In this document: positions 9,823 through 20,884 of the stretch, one piece after another | Layout: each line of letters starts with the position of its first letter | How positions within the stretch are numbered: position 1 is the first letter of the stretch | Assembly (NCBI GenBank): GCA_025403435.1 | Contig: CM046332.1 | Span: forward strand, 3,979,596-4,043,595 | DNA length: 64,000 nucleotides | From: Artocarpus heterophyllus | Taxonomy: Eukaryota; Streptophyta; Magnoliopsida; Rosales; Moraceae | Direction: 5' to 3' | Notes under the pieces: model-generated | The model's input: only the letters and a program-made list of their open reading frames with translations | The model's database searches: none | Told to the model about the DNA's origin: nothing | Position numbers and translations under genes: made by a program

Positions 9823-11451
9823 TTTTTAATCTATAATAAAGAATCATATACCAAATATAAGCAAACATATAATAATAATTTAGTAAGATAACACAATCAT
9901 ATAAAATCATACAATTGTGTTTATGTGTCAAAACCTTGAAAATATCACAACCTTACAACGATAATTCCCAACTCAGAATTCAACAAGCTCCTAGGGGAGT
10001 CATGCCAAATTCAATCAGGAACATAGATCCCCTCCTGATTAATATATGCCATTCAGGACCTGTATGATCCAGCATATATTAATAATCGTTTCTTTGGCCA
10101 TTAATTTTATTAACAGAGCTCCTAGGGGAGGTTAATAATAAAATTATCATGACTGTATAACCATCGTTTCAATATTTTATCCATGATTTATAATCACCAC
10201 CTAGGGCTATGAAACCATAAATCATGCTAAAATATCTTATCCTCTTAGAGATCCAAACTGGTATATGATAGAAATCCCTTCCTAGGGGTCAGGACCACCA
10301 TGTTCTCTCTATGGACCAACGATGGAGGCCTTAGGTTCTCTCTTCGAAAACCTTCTCCCACTCAATCTTTTGAAATCAAGGTTTTATTTTAAGATCATGC
10401 ATGAACAATTTTAATATGAGCGGCACTTCCTATTCTATATGATATGTCATCAATATACATGCCAAATCATATTTAATGCAGACAAGCAAAGCAATCAAGC
10501 AAAGCTACAAGTAAAATAATATATAACCGTAATATTATGGCTCCACCCTAGAGAAGAGAAAAACTAAGATTACAAGAGAATAATTGAGACATATTATCAA
10601 TTCTTCATTCTTGAATCCTCAAGTTGTATCCTTCTTCATATAATTCCATCTTTAAGTCTTCAATCTCGTATGAATCGAACACTTCATATTTCCGGTCATA
10701 TCCAAATTTAATGTTTCTCAAAATTGTCCCAAAAATAAAATTAAAACTGCACTGAAAAAAACTGCACCTTTTTTGAAAATTTTCTAGCTCTCCGTCGGAT
10801 CGGCCTACCCGTCATGCTTCATCGGCCTATCGATCAAGAGGATCGGCCTGCCGACCCATGAAAGTTCAGCCTGCCGATAGAGCCGCCTGATTTCTATCCC
10901 ACTAACGGCCTGCCGAACCACACGTCTGGCCTACCGGTCTGTGATCTTCGGCCTGCCGAACTGTAAGGTTCAGCATACCGACCGAGTAGAAATCTCTATT
11001 CCAAAAAATACAATTTTTAATGCAATTCATCAATTTTATTTTCAACAATTCAAAAACATAAATTTAGAGACTCAGGAAATATCTAGGAGCATCATCATCA
11101 ATCTTCTATATCCGTCTTCTCCAAATAATTGTTTAATTACAAAATTCTTGCAAATTTAAAACTAAATAATAATTCCTAGATAGAGATGATAGTCCGCTAT
11201 CTAATTACATGAAAAACCTATATATACATTTTAACCTCTAAGGAACCATAACCGGTATAAATTAATTAATTAATAAATAATTAAATAATGATTTAATCAA
11301 CCATAATCAATTAATAAACATTCACCACATAATATAATATAGAAACCTAGGGTGCCAACTCTCTATAAAATTAAATTCAAGCATAGGAGAGATTAAGATC
11401 ACAAAATTTACACTGATAACATGATCACAAACTTGTAAATTTATGTAAAAA
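9823..11451 (-). other. Long leader of copia 1
   Basis: About 1.6 kb lies between the PBS and gag with no convincing coding sequence. It holds an array of eight short GC-rich motifs (10795-10985) and four copies of a CCTAGGGG-like motif (9988, 10119, 10196 and 10281). The same arrangement is kept in copia 2 (42014-43643), so the leader is a family trait, not an accident of this copy. An open frame at 10941-11159 on the plus strand is not supported. Confidence 0.7.
10795..10985 (-). repeat. CGGCCTGCCGA motif array in the copia 1 leader
   Basis: Eight near-copies of CGGCCTGCCGA occur on the plus strand, several spaced about 20 bases apart, in otherwise AT-rich DNA. On the element RNA they read TCGGCAGGCCG. 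The LTR array at 11991-12070 carries the complementary sense. Confidence 0.8.
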
Positions 11452-11468
11452 CCATGGCTCTGATACCA
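11452..11468 (-). other. Primer binding site of copia 1 (initiator-Met tRNA)
   Basis: The minus strand reads TGGTATCAGAGCCATGG, matching the usual PBS complementary to the 3' end of plant initiator-Met tRNA. It lies five bases from the 5' LTR end. Confidence 0.92.
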
Positions 11469-11473
11469 ATTAT

Positions 11474-13503
11474 TGTTAGAGAGTGCGCAGCAAAATTTTA
11501 AAAATTTTATATTAGAGTAATTTCTAAAATACAAGTTTGACATGCTATATGTATAAATTAACCAGATCGTACTAACCTTTGTGTGCCGAAGAACCTCTGC
11601 AATCTGTGAAGAGAAATAACGTTCCAGAAGAGCCTCAACCAACTGGTCTTCTTTGCTATTCTCTATCCACGACCGGAGTGAGTGTGGACTCACACGTACA
11701 GCTCTTCCACCGGTGATTCTCTTTCTATCCAATCGAGAGAACCCAAAGCAAGTGTTCGTGATTTGTGAACAAAAGCTATATGGGAGTTTGTAGATTCTTA
11801 GTAGCAAAGTATCACTCTTAATCTCTCAATTAATCTCTATTAGTAACCTATGAGAATCACTCCCTATTCATAGAGGTTGGTCCTAGGGTCATTCCTCATC
11901 AGATTAGGTCTAAAAATTCAAATCATAATCAAATTTGGATCAGTATTTGATAAGATCTGCATGGAAACTCGTGATCTTATCCTTCGCTGATCGGCAGGCC
12001 GAACCACCTGATCGGCAAGCCGAACAGGTCCCATTGGCAGGCTGAACATGTCCATCGGCAGGCTGAACTATAGAATAAAAAATTTCGTGAATCTTTTATT
12101 TTTCACACGAGATTCTATAGGATAAAGTCTCAATTTTAATTCAAATAAACCAATAGAGACGTTATCTGGTCAAAACAACTTTATCTAGATATTCTCTAAG
12201 AAAATAAATCAATTACCAATAATTCTACAAGTTTATCCTGATCTCATTTATCCAAAATTAAATCAACCGATAAACAGACAAGAATTATTCGATCCTAATA
12301 ATTCAATAAGTTTATCTTGAATTAATTTATTACAAAATTAATTCAACCAATAAACAGACATGAATTATTTAATTCTTCCAAATTTTAACCAATCTAATAA
12401 ATCCGACATAAGTCACCAATTATTGGAAAAGCACACCGTGTCGTTACAGGATGTTGTGAGCCAGCAAAGGGGCCCAAATGGACCTATATAGTTTAAGCTC
12501 CCGATAATTATGAAACCTAATATCTCAAATATACATTTCGTAATTATCAACTCCAACGCTACTCCACTAAAAGCTTAGAGCTGCACTCTCGAACTACATA
12601 GAATTACGAAGCTCGTATAGCTAAGTCTCCATGACATATCATAGTGTATCGTATCCCCATATGGTAGTCCATAATTGGCTTAAGGACAAGTTCTGTCTCA
12701 CCTTCCCGATTATTTTTATCTTCCATTCCATTATCTCACCATTAGAAAACTTACCATCCATAGACAGTATACCATTCGGTTACACCTATGTATCCAAATG
12801 GTTGAGCGCTCCAGTTTTTCAATTACAGGATAACGCATATAAGAGGATATCATTACTCCTAAAGAGGAGTTATGGATTCCATATCTATGAATAACAAGTC
12901 TACGCCATCAAGAGTCATGCCTCCAATGTACCGGCATGCATACCACTATTAAGATGTGGGTGTCAGCCTTTGGTACATCAAAAGACACAAGTCAAGACAA
13001 CGGGCCCACTATTCATCTCAGGATTAAGATACAACACAAATGATTATCAAAAGTGAATCGATTTGCCAAGACATAATTATTAATCCAAATCAATTAACTT
13101 TATGTCCCGATCCAACACATCGTCACCTATGACAACGTGCCAATGTTTCTATTCACAGAGTCCACCTCTGATGGTCAAGACAAACCATCTCCCTAAGGGG
13201 ATATAGACAACATAACAATCTTTGCATGAATAAAGTGCCCAACTTTATTCCCTTGATTGCGGATCATATGATATAGACCATCACCTTAAGAATCGTGTCT
13301 TCTGCATAATCCGTCCATCATATGCCCAATTCTTTAGGTTTAGATCGACAGTCTCAGACTATTGTTTGCTTAACATATATTCAACAAATATAAACATAAA
13401 GAGGACATGATTTGGTATATAAATAATGAATAAATTCTTTATTGATAAAAATGTCTCCAAAAACTTATTACATTTTTACTCCTTAAGGCATACATGTCTA
13501 ATA
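11474..13503 (-). repeat. 5' LTR of copia 1
   Basis: At 2,030 bp this is a long LTR for a copia element. On the element strand it starts TATTAG (TGTTAG in the family) and ends CTCTAACA. It contains the GC motif array at 11991-12070. It also contains an 87-codon open frame antisense to the element (12631-12894), discussed under findings. Its boundaries agree with the GAATTG duplication. Confidence 0.94.
11991..12070 (-). repeat. CGGCAGGCCGA motif array in the LTR
   Basis: Four near-copies of TCGGCAGGCCGA(A) occur at about 20-base spacing on the plus strand. Counterparts lie in the other LTRs at 36555-36640, 44178-44260, 53783-53865 and 60440-60525. The deleted LTR at 4467-5892 lacks it. Confidence 0.8.
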
Positions 13504-14260
13504 GAATTGGTCATGGTACGCTGTTCTAACGGACAGAAAGCTGAGCTCATGTGAAACACACTATAGAAAATACGTGACTATTTTCTAACATTGGCAGTGC
13601 CACGCGTGAGGCCAAGATTACTTGGGTAGTTTGATCAAATAGTCTTGTTTATGCCACTTGGCATTTCTTTGGTTTTTATTTTATTTTTTATTTTCTTGTT
13701 TGTTTTAGGTCTTTTTTTGCCTATTTTCGAGTCATTTTGCTTCATTTTTATTGTAGATTTTGAATCCAAAATAAAATAAACAAACTAAATTAATTATTTT
13801 ACAAACATAATTTTTATAATAATTTAAAAACATTTATTTTACAATAAACACACTAAAAATAAATGAAAATTTCTAAAATTAACAAACCTTAATTGATATA
13901 TTATTTAAGACTTGGAAATATTTTTCTAACTTATTAGAAATATTATAAAACATATTTACAGACTCAAAACTTATTTACAAATATTTCAAGACTCAAAAGA
14001 AAATCACACATTATTATTTTTAGGGTTTTGATTGTTTATAAACTTATTAATTATAAAACACACCGAAATTATTCTAAAAATTACTAAAAATATTATTAAA
14101 CATAAAACAAACTAAAAACATATTTTTAAACATGTTTTCATACAAAATACTAAAAAACCAATTATCGCACAAATGCTATAGTTAAGGGATTTAAAGAGAA
14201 ATGTGAATACAAAATGATTGACTTTAGCCTTAACAAATATGCATTTTCATAGTCTCATCA
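13504..14260 (-). repeat. Gypsy-like LTR fragment D, right part
   Basis: This is the continuation of 3607-4466 after copia 1; the first six bases are the GAATTG duplication. It ends TCTCATCA at 14260, so on the minus strand the LTR begins TGATGAGA. The solo LTR at 29952-32038 ends the same way, and 13700-14260 is homologous to about 31480-32038. Confidence 0.65.
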
Positions 14261-14560
14261 GCTCGTTAAAACACTGAAAATCCAAATGTTTCTCCCCTCA
14301 AGTTTACACGGTTTGAACCATTTACCTACAGCAAAAACTGTTTCCCAGTATCATTTTTCTTTATAAACCATAGTTTCTCGTTTTAAACTTAATGTGACAT
14401 TTTTTTTCTCTTTTTAAATCTTTACATTTCAAACGTCAATTCAAAATTGTCATTTAAACCATATAATTTAACACTCACAACTCAAACCCTAAAGTTTTAA
14501 ATCACATTCCAAACCTATGCACTAAATAAATCCCTAGTAATTTGGATTAGAGTATATTTT
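14261..14560. other. Unassigned AT-rich sequence
   Basis: About 300 bases lie between an LTR end and a CACTA gene relic. I see no coding sequence, repeat boundary or RNA gene here. Confidence 0.5.
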
Positions 14561-16990
14561 GTGGTTACGTGTATTAATTTGTTGTGTATTTAGATGTGGT
14601 TGGATTATATTTTGAGGCTATATTACTTAATGTATTAAGTTAGTTTATGTTACTTAGTATATAGACTTTGTTTATGTTATTTAGTGCATTAATTTGGCTT
14701 ATGTGATTGTTGTGATGACCTTGAATATGTTTTAAGTTCACATGATCGTTATGGTTACATTGATTTGGTGTATGTGATTGTTGTTATGAACATATGATTG
14801 TTTTGGACAAAGATTCGGCTTAGATCAGGTAAAAATGTTGTGAAAGGGGAATGAGGAGGATGTGCTATTATCATTTTAATGAGGAAAGGAAAAAAGAAAG
14901 GCCCCAAAGAAAAACATCATTTGATCTCAAAACCAATAGTGTATAAAGAGTGACTTTAATGAAAAAAGTCCACAGAATAAGGGCAAGGGGACAAAGAATT
15001 GATGTTGTCTTTGAGGAAAAATGCCAACTAAAAGGCCAGCTGGGAGATGAATTAAATAGTTAGATAAGAGTGTTAAAATTTAGAGTTTGTTCCTATATGG
15101 ATACATGATTGGAGAAGTAAAAACTTGGACAACATAAAAGAATTAGCTTGGACAAAGACCTTTAAAATTTTCACTATGCCTGAGTTGTTTAAAAAGAGGG
15201 CTTTGAAGCTTTGCAATGAATTAACAAGGGGAATATATTCTTCTTTAGTAGAGGATAAAATTTAAAACAAAAGAGTATGGACTACCCTCCTAAAGTAGCA
15301 TGCAACTTCCCCTCTATATTCATGGATGATTGGATGAAATTTGTAGAGTATTGACTTTCCTACGAATTCTAAAACCTATCGACACATGCAAGTCAAATAA
15401 GAGCACAAAATGGATATCCATCAACGAGGGGCTGGGATGAATATAGAAAACTTGAGCTAAAAATGGTACTTTATTATCTTTCTCATGTGACATATACCAA
15501 TGATTTCATTCTCAATGTTCTGTAGACCTTAGTAAAATATAGTTTTCAGTGAGCAAGGAACGGTCACCAAGAGATGTAATGTGGATTAAAATATATCAAG
15601 GTCTTAATGGACAATTCAAAGATCCATCAATTGCACAATTAGCGAATTGATAGTAAGTCTATTAGGGTCGAATTCTTAATTTATAGTATTTTAATTTTTG
15701 AAACATATAAAGAAAGACTTTGTTAATCCTTTATAAGATGTATATAGGGAACAGAAATCTCAAAAGACTTTTGTATCCATTAGTAACAACAAAATATTGA
15801 CCAAGGCATTGGGAAGACCTAAACATTCACGATGCCTTTATAGTGAATCAAAGTCCATCAACCAGTCTCAATACTTTTAACACTATCAAACTCAAAAATT
15901 ACACAAAGATGAACATTTGTTGAGCGTTGTAAATATGCTATATGTATAAGAAGGTATTGCACCGATAAATGAGAAGAATATGATACCAATCGTTGATCAA
16001 CACCACAGTTTCAAGGCTAACTACGTCATTCATGAGAAACAAGCTCTAGTGTCACCTCATGATGGAAAGTCCTATGGGCATCAAGATTGAAAACTCTTTC
16101 TTTTGGATTGAATTAGTGGTGGGTATATACTTGTTGCAATTGAAAAGGTGTGGTTAGAGAGCCTTCTAACTGAAACAGTCCATGAAATCCTCCTTAGGGA
16201 GGGAACATGAGAGTTCATATTATTACGCCTAGAGCAAGGCAACACAAATATGTTTTCAAACAATGGAGGCAACAATTGTGGATGAAGCCATCAAAGGTTC
16301 TGTTGCATGGCCAAAAAGCATAATTAATCTCATATCAAAGACTAAGATGAGTTGAGCTTCCAACCATATTCCTAACAATGATGCCGTAGGAAAGAAACAC
16401 CAAAAAAATAAAGGAGTTAGAAAAATGATAGAGTCACAATCTTAGGTAGAGCAACATTGGGAAACACCTCATTACAAATAAGCAACTTGTTACGAACGAG
16501 CCTTGCCTTTATTTGAGTTCACTATAATCCCCGATGAATTGAGGTCGTTGGATTTACACACATAATCTTTCATGTGGGAAGGGATGAATATAAAGTGCCT
16601 CGTTCTAGCAACAATTAGTGGCAATGACATGCCTATCTATATTGGACATGATGACATTTATTATTTCATCAATATTGACAAAATTGATGCGAATTGTATA
16701 ATGGTATACCTCAGGTAATAGATCTACCATAAACTCTTACTTTTTTTTTATCAAGTAGACATATTATAATTGAAAATAAGTTCATGCATTGTTTTTATTG
16801 TAGTTTTTGGAGGAATATTGTGAACATGGAGACTTTTCTCATCTATTCCACTTTATTTCTCTAGTCGTGACCTCAGAAATTACAAGGAGTGAAGATAGAA
16901 GCATTAGAGAGCACACCAATTAGGTTGTCACCTTTTTACGCCATGCACCAAGAGGGAAAAACATATTTCATTCAATATAATGTTGGCGAA
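14561..16990 (+). pseudogene. CACTA (En/Spm) second-gene relic, copy 1
   Basis: This is a heavily decayed plus-strand relic homologous to the second gene of the CACTA element at 57423-61373. Parallel blocks include GAGTGACTTTAATGAAAAAAGT (about 14950) against 57570, the GAATTAAATAGTTAGATAAGAGT block (about 15050) against 57675, GTTGCATGGCCAAAAAG (about 16300) against 58990, and the 16600-16710 block against 61260-61370. Conceptual fragments resemble plant Ptta/En/Spm transposase-like proteins, ending in a block with AWPK-like sequence. A canonical intron appears at about 16714-16801 (CAG|GTAATAG ... TTTATTGTAG|TTTTTGG). Many stops and frameshifts exclude function. An AT-rich, GT-rich stretch at 14580-14800 matches the position of the 57120-57290 repeats and is probably an intron. 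Confidence 0.6.
16713..16801 (+). other. Probable intron in the CACTA relic
   Basis: A GT...AG interval lies between two coding-like blocks: CAG precedes GTAATAG, and a T-rich tract ending TTTATTGTAG precedes TTTTTGGAGG. The homologous locus at 61373 is cut by a retrotransposon LTR, so the intron cannot be compared there. Confidence 0.45.
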
Positions 16991-19900
16991 TTATGGCAAC
17001 CTGACTTCTCAACCCGTCAACTTTCATAACTTACTTTAAAACTTTGCTTAAATAATCTTAAATTTAGTTTGAGTTGTCAAAATTTTGGGGAATTTTTTTA
17101 ACAGTACTATATCATCCAAGTCGACTGATTAAAACTTTAAAATTATCACTATGAAAATCCATTAGTCCCCTAAGAGAAATAAATCACACACTTGAAATCA
17201 ATATATACTCTAATAGTACATAGTTACTTTTAAAATAAAAACATAAGTAAATTACTGCATAAAATACAGAATAATGTTTTAGTATGTGCAAATATTAAGA
17301 TTGATCTAGTAAAGTGATCATAACAACATAGTAACTTAGGTTGATATTAAAACACTATATAAAGTTTCATAAAATGCATAAACAAATAAATGTTATGGTG
17401 GTATATGCACCCTGACCACCACCTTCATGTGCCAAGCCAACTAGTCCATCATCATTAAGGTTGAAAAGTTGGTTTCTTACTAGGATTTCCAATAGCACGA
17501 ACAAACATAATGAGCTTTCGCTTAGTAACTACAAAGTTTATTATCACAAAATAGATTCTAAAACAACAATGCATGACAAATTATGCATATATCAATTATG
17601 GTTCATTGTGAAATCATTTACGTTCATATGGACCATGTGTGTACATACCGATGCGCGTCACCATTAGGTAGTTGAGCGAGTGACCTAAAATTTATAACAA
17701 ACCACACCCATGGTTAACATTCCATAATAGCCTCCCTTAGGTCAGAGGTTGATACGACACAACTTAACTTATATTCTTGTTGTTATCTAGCTATTTAATG
17801 AACATGCAATAATGATCATGCCACATTAACCAATAGATAGTCATATCATGATAATAATTAAATCATGAAAATATTTCTTGAACATATAAATTGTATCTCA
17901 GAAACATGACATTTCATGCTTACCTTAATCATATACATTCACAAAAATGAATAAATACACTTTAACAATCTTGAAAACAATTTATTCTATATGTGAGGTT
18001 TGTACTTACTTGGATTCCAAAAATAAACATAGTCCTTTAACCTCCTCACCTAGCTAACTTTTGGCCTAACATCCTGATTAATCTGACACTCGACTGTCAA
18101 TATTACTACTTAGTGAATTTGTAAGCCCAAACTTATCTTCTTATTGATAATTAATTATTGATTAACTCTGGGTTTGATTTGTACATCTTGACTTACTATT
18201 AAATAAAGTCCCAACTATTTATTGTCACTAATAGTCATTAATTTTCCAAGTAATGGTTAATTATTATTATTTTTTTCATATACCTAATATAACCCACTAG
18301 ATTACCTAGTGTAAAATTTTGTGTTTTCTTGGCCTATCTTAGGCACATTTAGGTTCTTGCAGAGTTCTACATTGATCTTGCCATAAAAAATTTCTTATTC
18401 ACTCATTGAAGCACTCAGGTTAATCTAAAACCATCCCGAAGCTAAAATTACCATTCTACCCTTACCACGAAAAGCTTAACTTCATACATTTATTTTCCCC
18501 TAAACTTTCATTAGATGTTATAATTGATTCATAACTAAAAGTATCACTATAAATAACTTCGTATTGGTTATTTTCTACCTTAATTCACTTTGAAGTGTCC
18601 AAATTACTAATTTATCCGTAGTGTAGAAAAATGAAATTTTTATCTCTAGTGGCGGTTCTTAAACTTTTCCAACTATTAGTTTTACTTTCAAACCTTTCCA
18701 ACCATTATAAATACAACTATGGGTTGGGAATAAAACCATTCATTTAGCACTAAAATTCACATTTATAGTCTTGGCCCCTAAAAGAACAAAATTACCATTT
18801 TGCCCCTATAATGAAAGCCCAACACTTCAAATCTTTTCTTGCGCTTAAATTTTATTTTTCATGTGTTTAGACAGTATCTAAAACAATACTTTCAGTCCCT
18901 TATACATATTTATGGTACAAGTTATATTTTCACTAAACTTTGTACTTTTGCCCTTGAATTAATAATCTTTACTCTTCTGCCATAAAACTTTTGGGAACTT
19001 TCTAAAATGCTCCAATTAGGGTCTAATTATGCTCCTATATTGTCTCTAAAAATTTTAGGCCAAAGTCATGGATCTAACTTGGACTTTTTCTTATCTTTAC
19101 ATTTTGACCTATTCGACAATTTTTTTACATTTTAGTCCTTCTAAACTTAAGAATTGAATTGTGAATTCATTTCTTCAACCAACCTTCCAAAATTTTGGCT
19201 CATGACTCCTTATGTATCCTAATGACTACCACTAAAGCAGTTTTTGAAATATCAACTCCTAACTTAACCATTTAGATAGTTTATCTCTGGTCCATGTACT
19301 AATTTCTGATTTTAGATCCCTAACTTCAAAAATTCACTATAAATTGTACAATTATCATATCCAGGCTTATGAAAGCTCTTTGGAAAGCTTAAGATGTCTA
19401 GTGTCTAGATCCATAATTTATTGTCTAAAAATATGTATCCTTAAAGTCCAAAGACTGATTTTGTTGCCTCTAGATTCTATGCTGAAGTAATTTTTTCCAA
19501 GTTTGAACCTAAACTTCTAAAATTCACTATAGATTGTATACTTATCAAATTTGAATGCCTGATAACTTGTTAGAAAGCTTAAAACATGTAGTTGTGACAT
19601 AATAACTTACTATTTAAGATTTTATGTGTAACAAATCTGCAATATAACATTACAGTGGCTGGTTCTCTAGCATTAGAGTTTATTGCGAATGTTCTAAACA
19701 GAGTATAAACTTTGTTCACCATTGAATACTAATTTGTTTCTATTTAACTTACCAACTCTTAACATACATCACCAAAATTTTTAGCATAAAGACTACGTAG
19801 TCATTACCTAAAATCAACAGGTGAGATTCCTCCATTGTTTGTTCCTTGAGAGCTTTTGAGTTTCTCTTGTTAGCTAGAACTAAACAATATTGAAATTCTA

Positions 19901-20240
19901 ATACTAGAACCATAACTTTAGATGAGTTTAAGCTAGTGAAATTTACTTTTCTTTCTTACCTTGGAAAATTTCCTAATTCCTTTCAACCTCCTAACTTAAA
20001 GATTTATGAGAGTGAAGGCCTTTGTTAGAAGAGGCCTTGAGAGAAAGTGGGGATTGAGTTGTTCTTCCAAGTGGAGGGAAAATAAGTGGTTTTCCTCTTT
20101 ATTTTTGTTGCTCAGAAGAATGAAGTGATAAAAGGACTTGTGTCATAGTTAGGATCTTTGATGAGTATGAAGGGCAAAATGGAATAAGAGAAAATGATCT
20201 TGGGAAGTACTTGGCCACTTGGCAAGAATTTGATGAATGG
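16991..20240 (-). repeat. Probable decayed gypsy LTR, unassigned
   Basis: This is AT-rich non-coding sequence with a texture like the chromovirus LTRs to its right: a GTACTTACTTGGATTCC block near 18010, and repeated TACCATTTTGCCCC-like phrases near 18450 and 18790. It ends at 20240, where the LTR of element G begins. I see no paired LTR, PBS or duplication, so the element is unplaced. Small open frames inside (17461-17667, 20099-20299) look incidental. Confidence 0.35.
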
Positions 20241-20884
20241 TGTCGCAACGTCCCCTTTACGGATGTCATAATAATCGTTACTTTTACCATTAAAACCATT
20301 ATTAAAAGAAAATCAATTCAAATAAATCACTTATACTCAAGCAAATATCCCAAAAAAACATGCATATATTTTTTGAAAAACGAATTTAATGGATCTACTT
20401 CTCTCTCTTTGGTTGACTCGACGAAACATCTAAAGTGTTCGGTTAACCAACTACTAGCAAAAATTGTTAATTTTCAAATATAAACATTTATTAAATTACA
20501 CACACACAAAAAAACTCAAACAATTTTTAAAACACTCGAGAAAATAATTAAATGTCCAAATAGTTTGAACACAACAAAATAAAAGAAACATGGCATAGTC
20601 TTCAAAAACCATAATTATGAAAATATTAAATAGTCTCAAAACGATTAAAAGTCTATAGGAAAATAAACCAAGTTCTCAAGTCAACATCATGTAGAAAATA
20701 ACATTAATAATAAAATTTTGTTGCTTAAGCTATTGATTTCTTTTTGTGGTGTGATTTTGTTTCAAATTGAACATTCCTTGCATACATGCCCATCTGTCTT
20801 TACTTTTGTCCCCCATTCTATTCCATATGTCTTTACTTTTGTCTACAACATGATAAAAAACTAAGTAAGCATAAGCTTAGTAAG
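20241..20884 (-). repeat. 3' LTR of element G, segment 1
   Basis: It begins TGTCGCAACGTCCCC and matches the start of the other G LTR at 48676-49275 block by block (AAGCAAATATCCCA, TTTTTTGAAAAAC, ACATTTATTAAATTA, CATAAGCTTAG). Element N interrupts it after 20884, and it resumes at 29629. Confidence 0.85.

Larger units (their letters stand above)
4467..13503 (-). mobile_element. Ty1/copia LTR retrotransposon, element 1
   Basis: This is a complete but defective element of 9,037 bp on the minus strand. In order from its 5' end it has: an LTR (11474-13503), a PBS for initiator-Met tRNA (11452-11468), a 1.65-kb leader, one long gag-pol frame in the copia order Gag, protease, integrase, RT and RNase H (9822 to 5907), a purine-rich PPT (5893-5903) and a second LTR (4467-5892). 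It is flanked by GAATTG duplications and sits inside a gypsy-like LTR. The pol frame carries seven in-frame stops and one 38-bp deletion, so it cannot encode its own machinery. By eye the two LTRs differ at about 10 of 264 bases over the segment 5020-5283 against 12631-12894, so insertion is not very recent. Confidence 0.96.

Noticed and set aside
10795..10985. CRISPR-like array of regularly spaced GC motifs
   Set aside because: The motifs are about 11 bases, imperfect, nearly self-complementary and inside a plant retrotransposon. They have none of the direct-repeat length or cas context of a CRISPR locus.
11322..11807. 161-codon minus-strand frame across the copia 1 LTR-leader junction
   Set aside because: It spans the PBS and the LTR boundary, and equivalent frames in copia 2 are broken. 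It is not a conserved protein.
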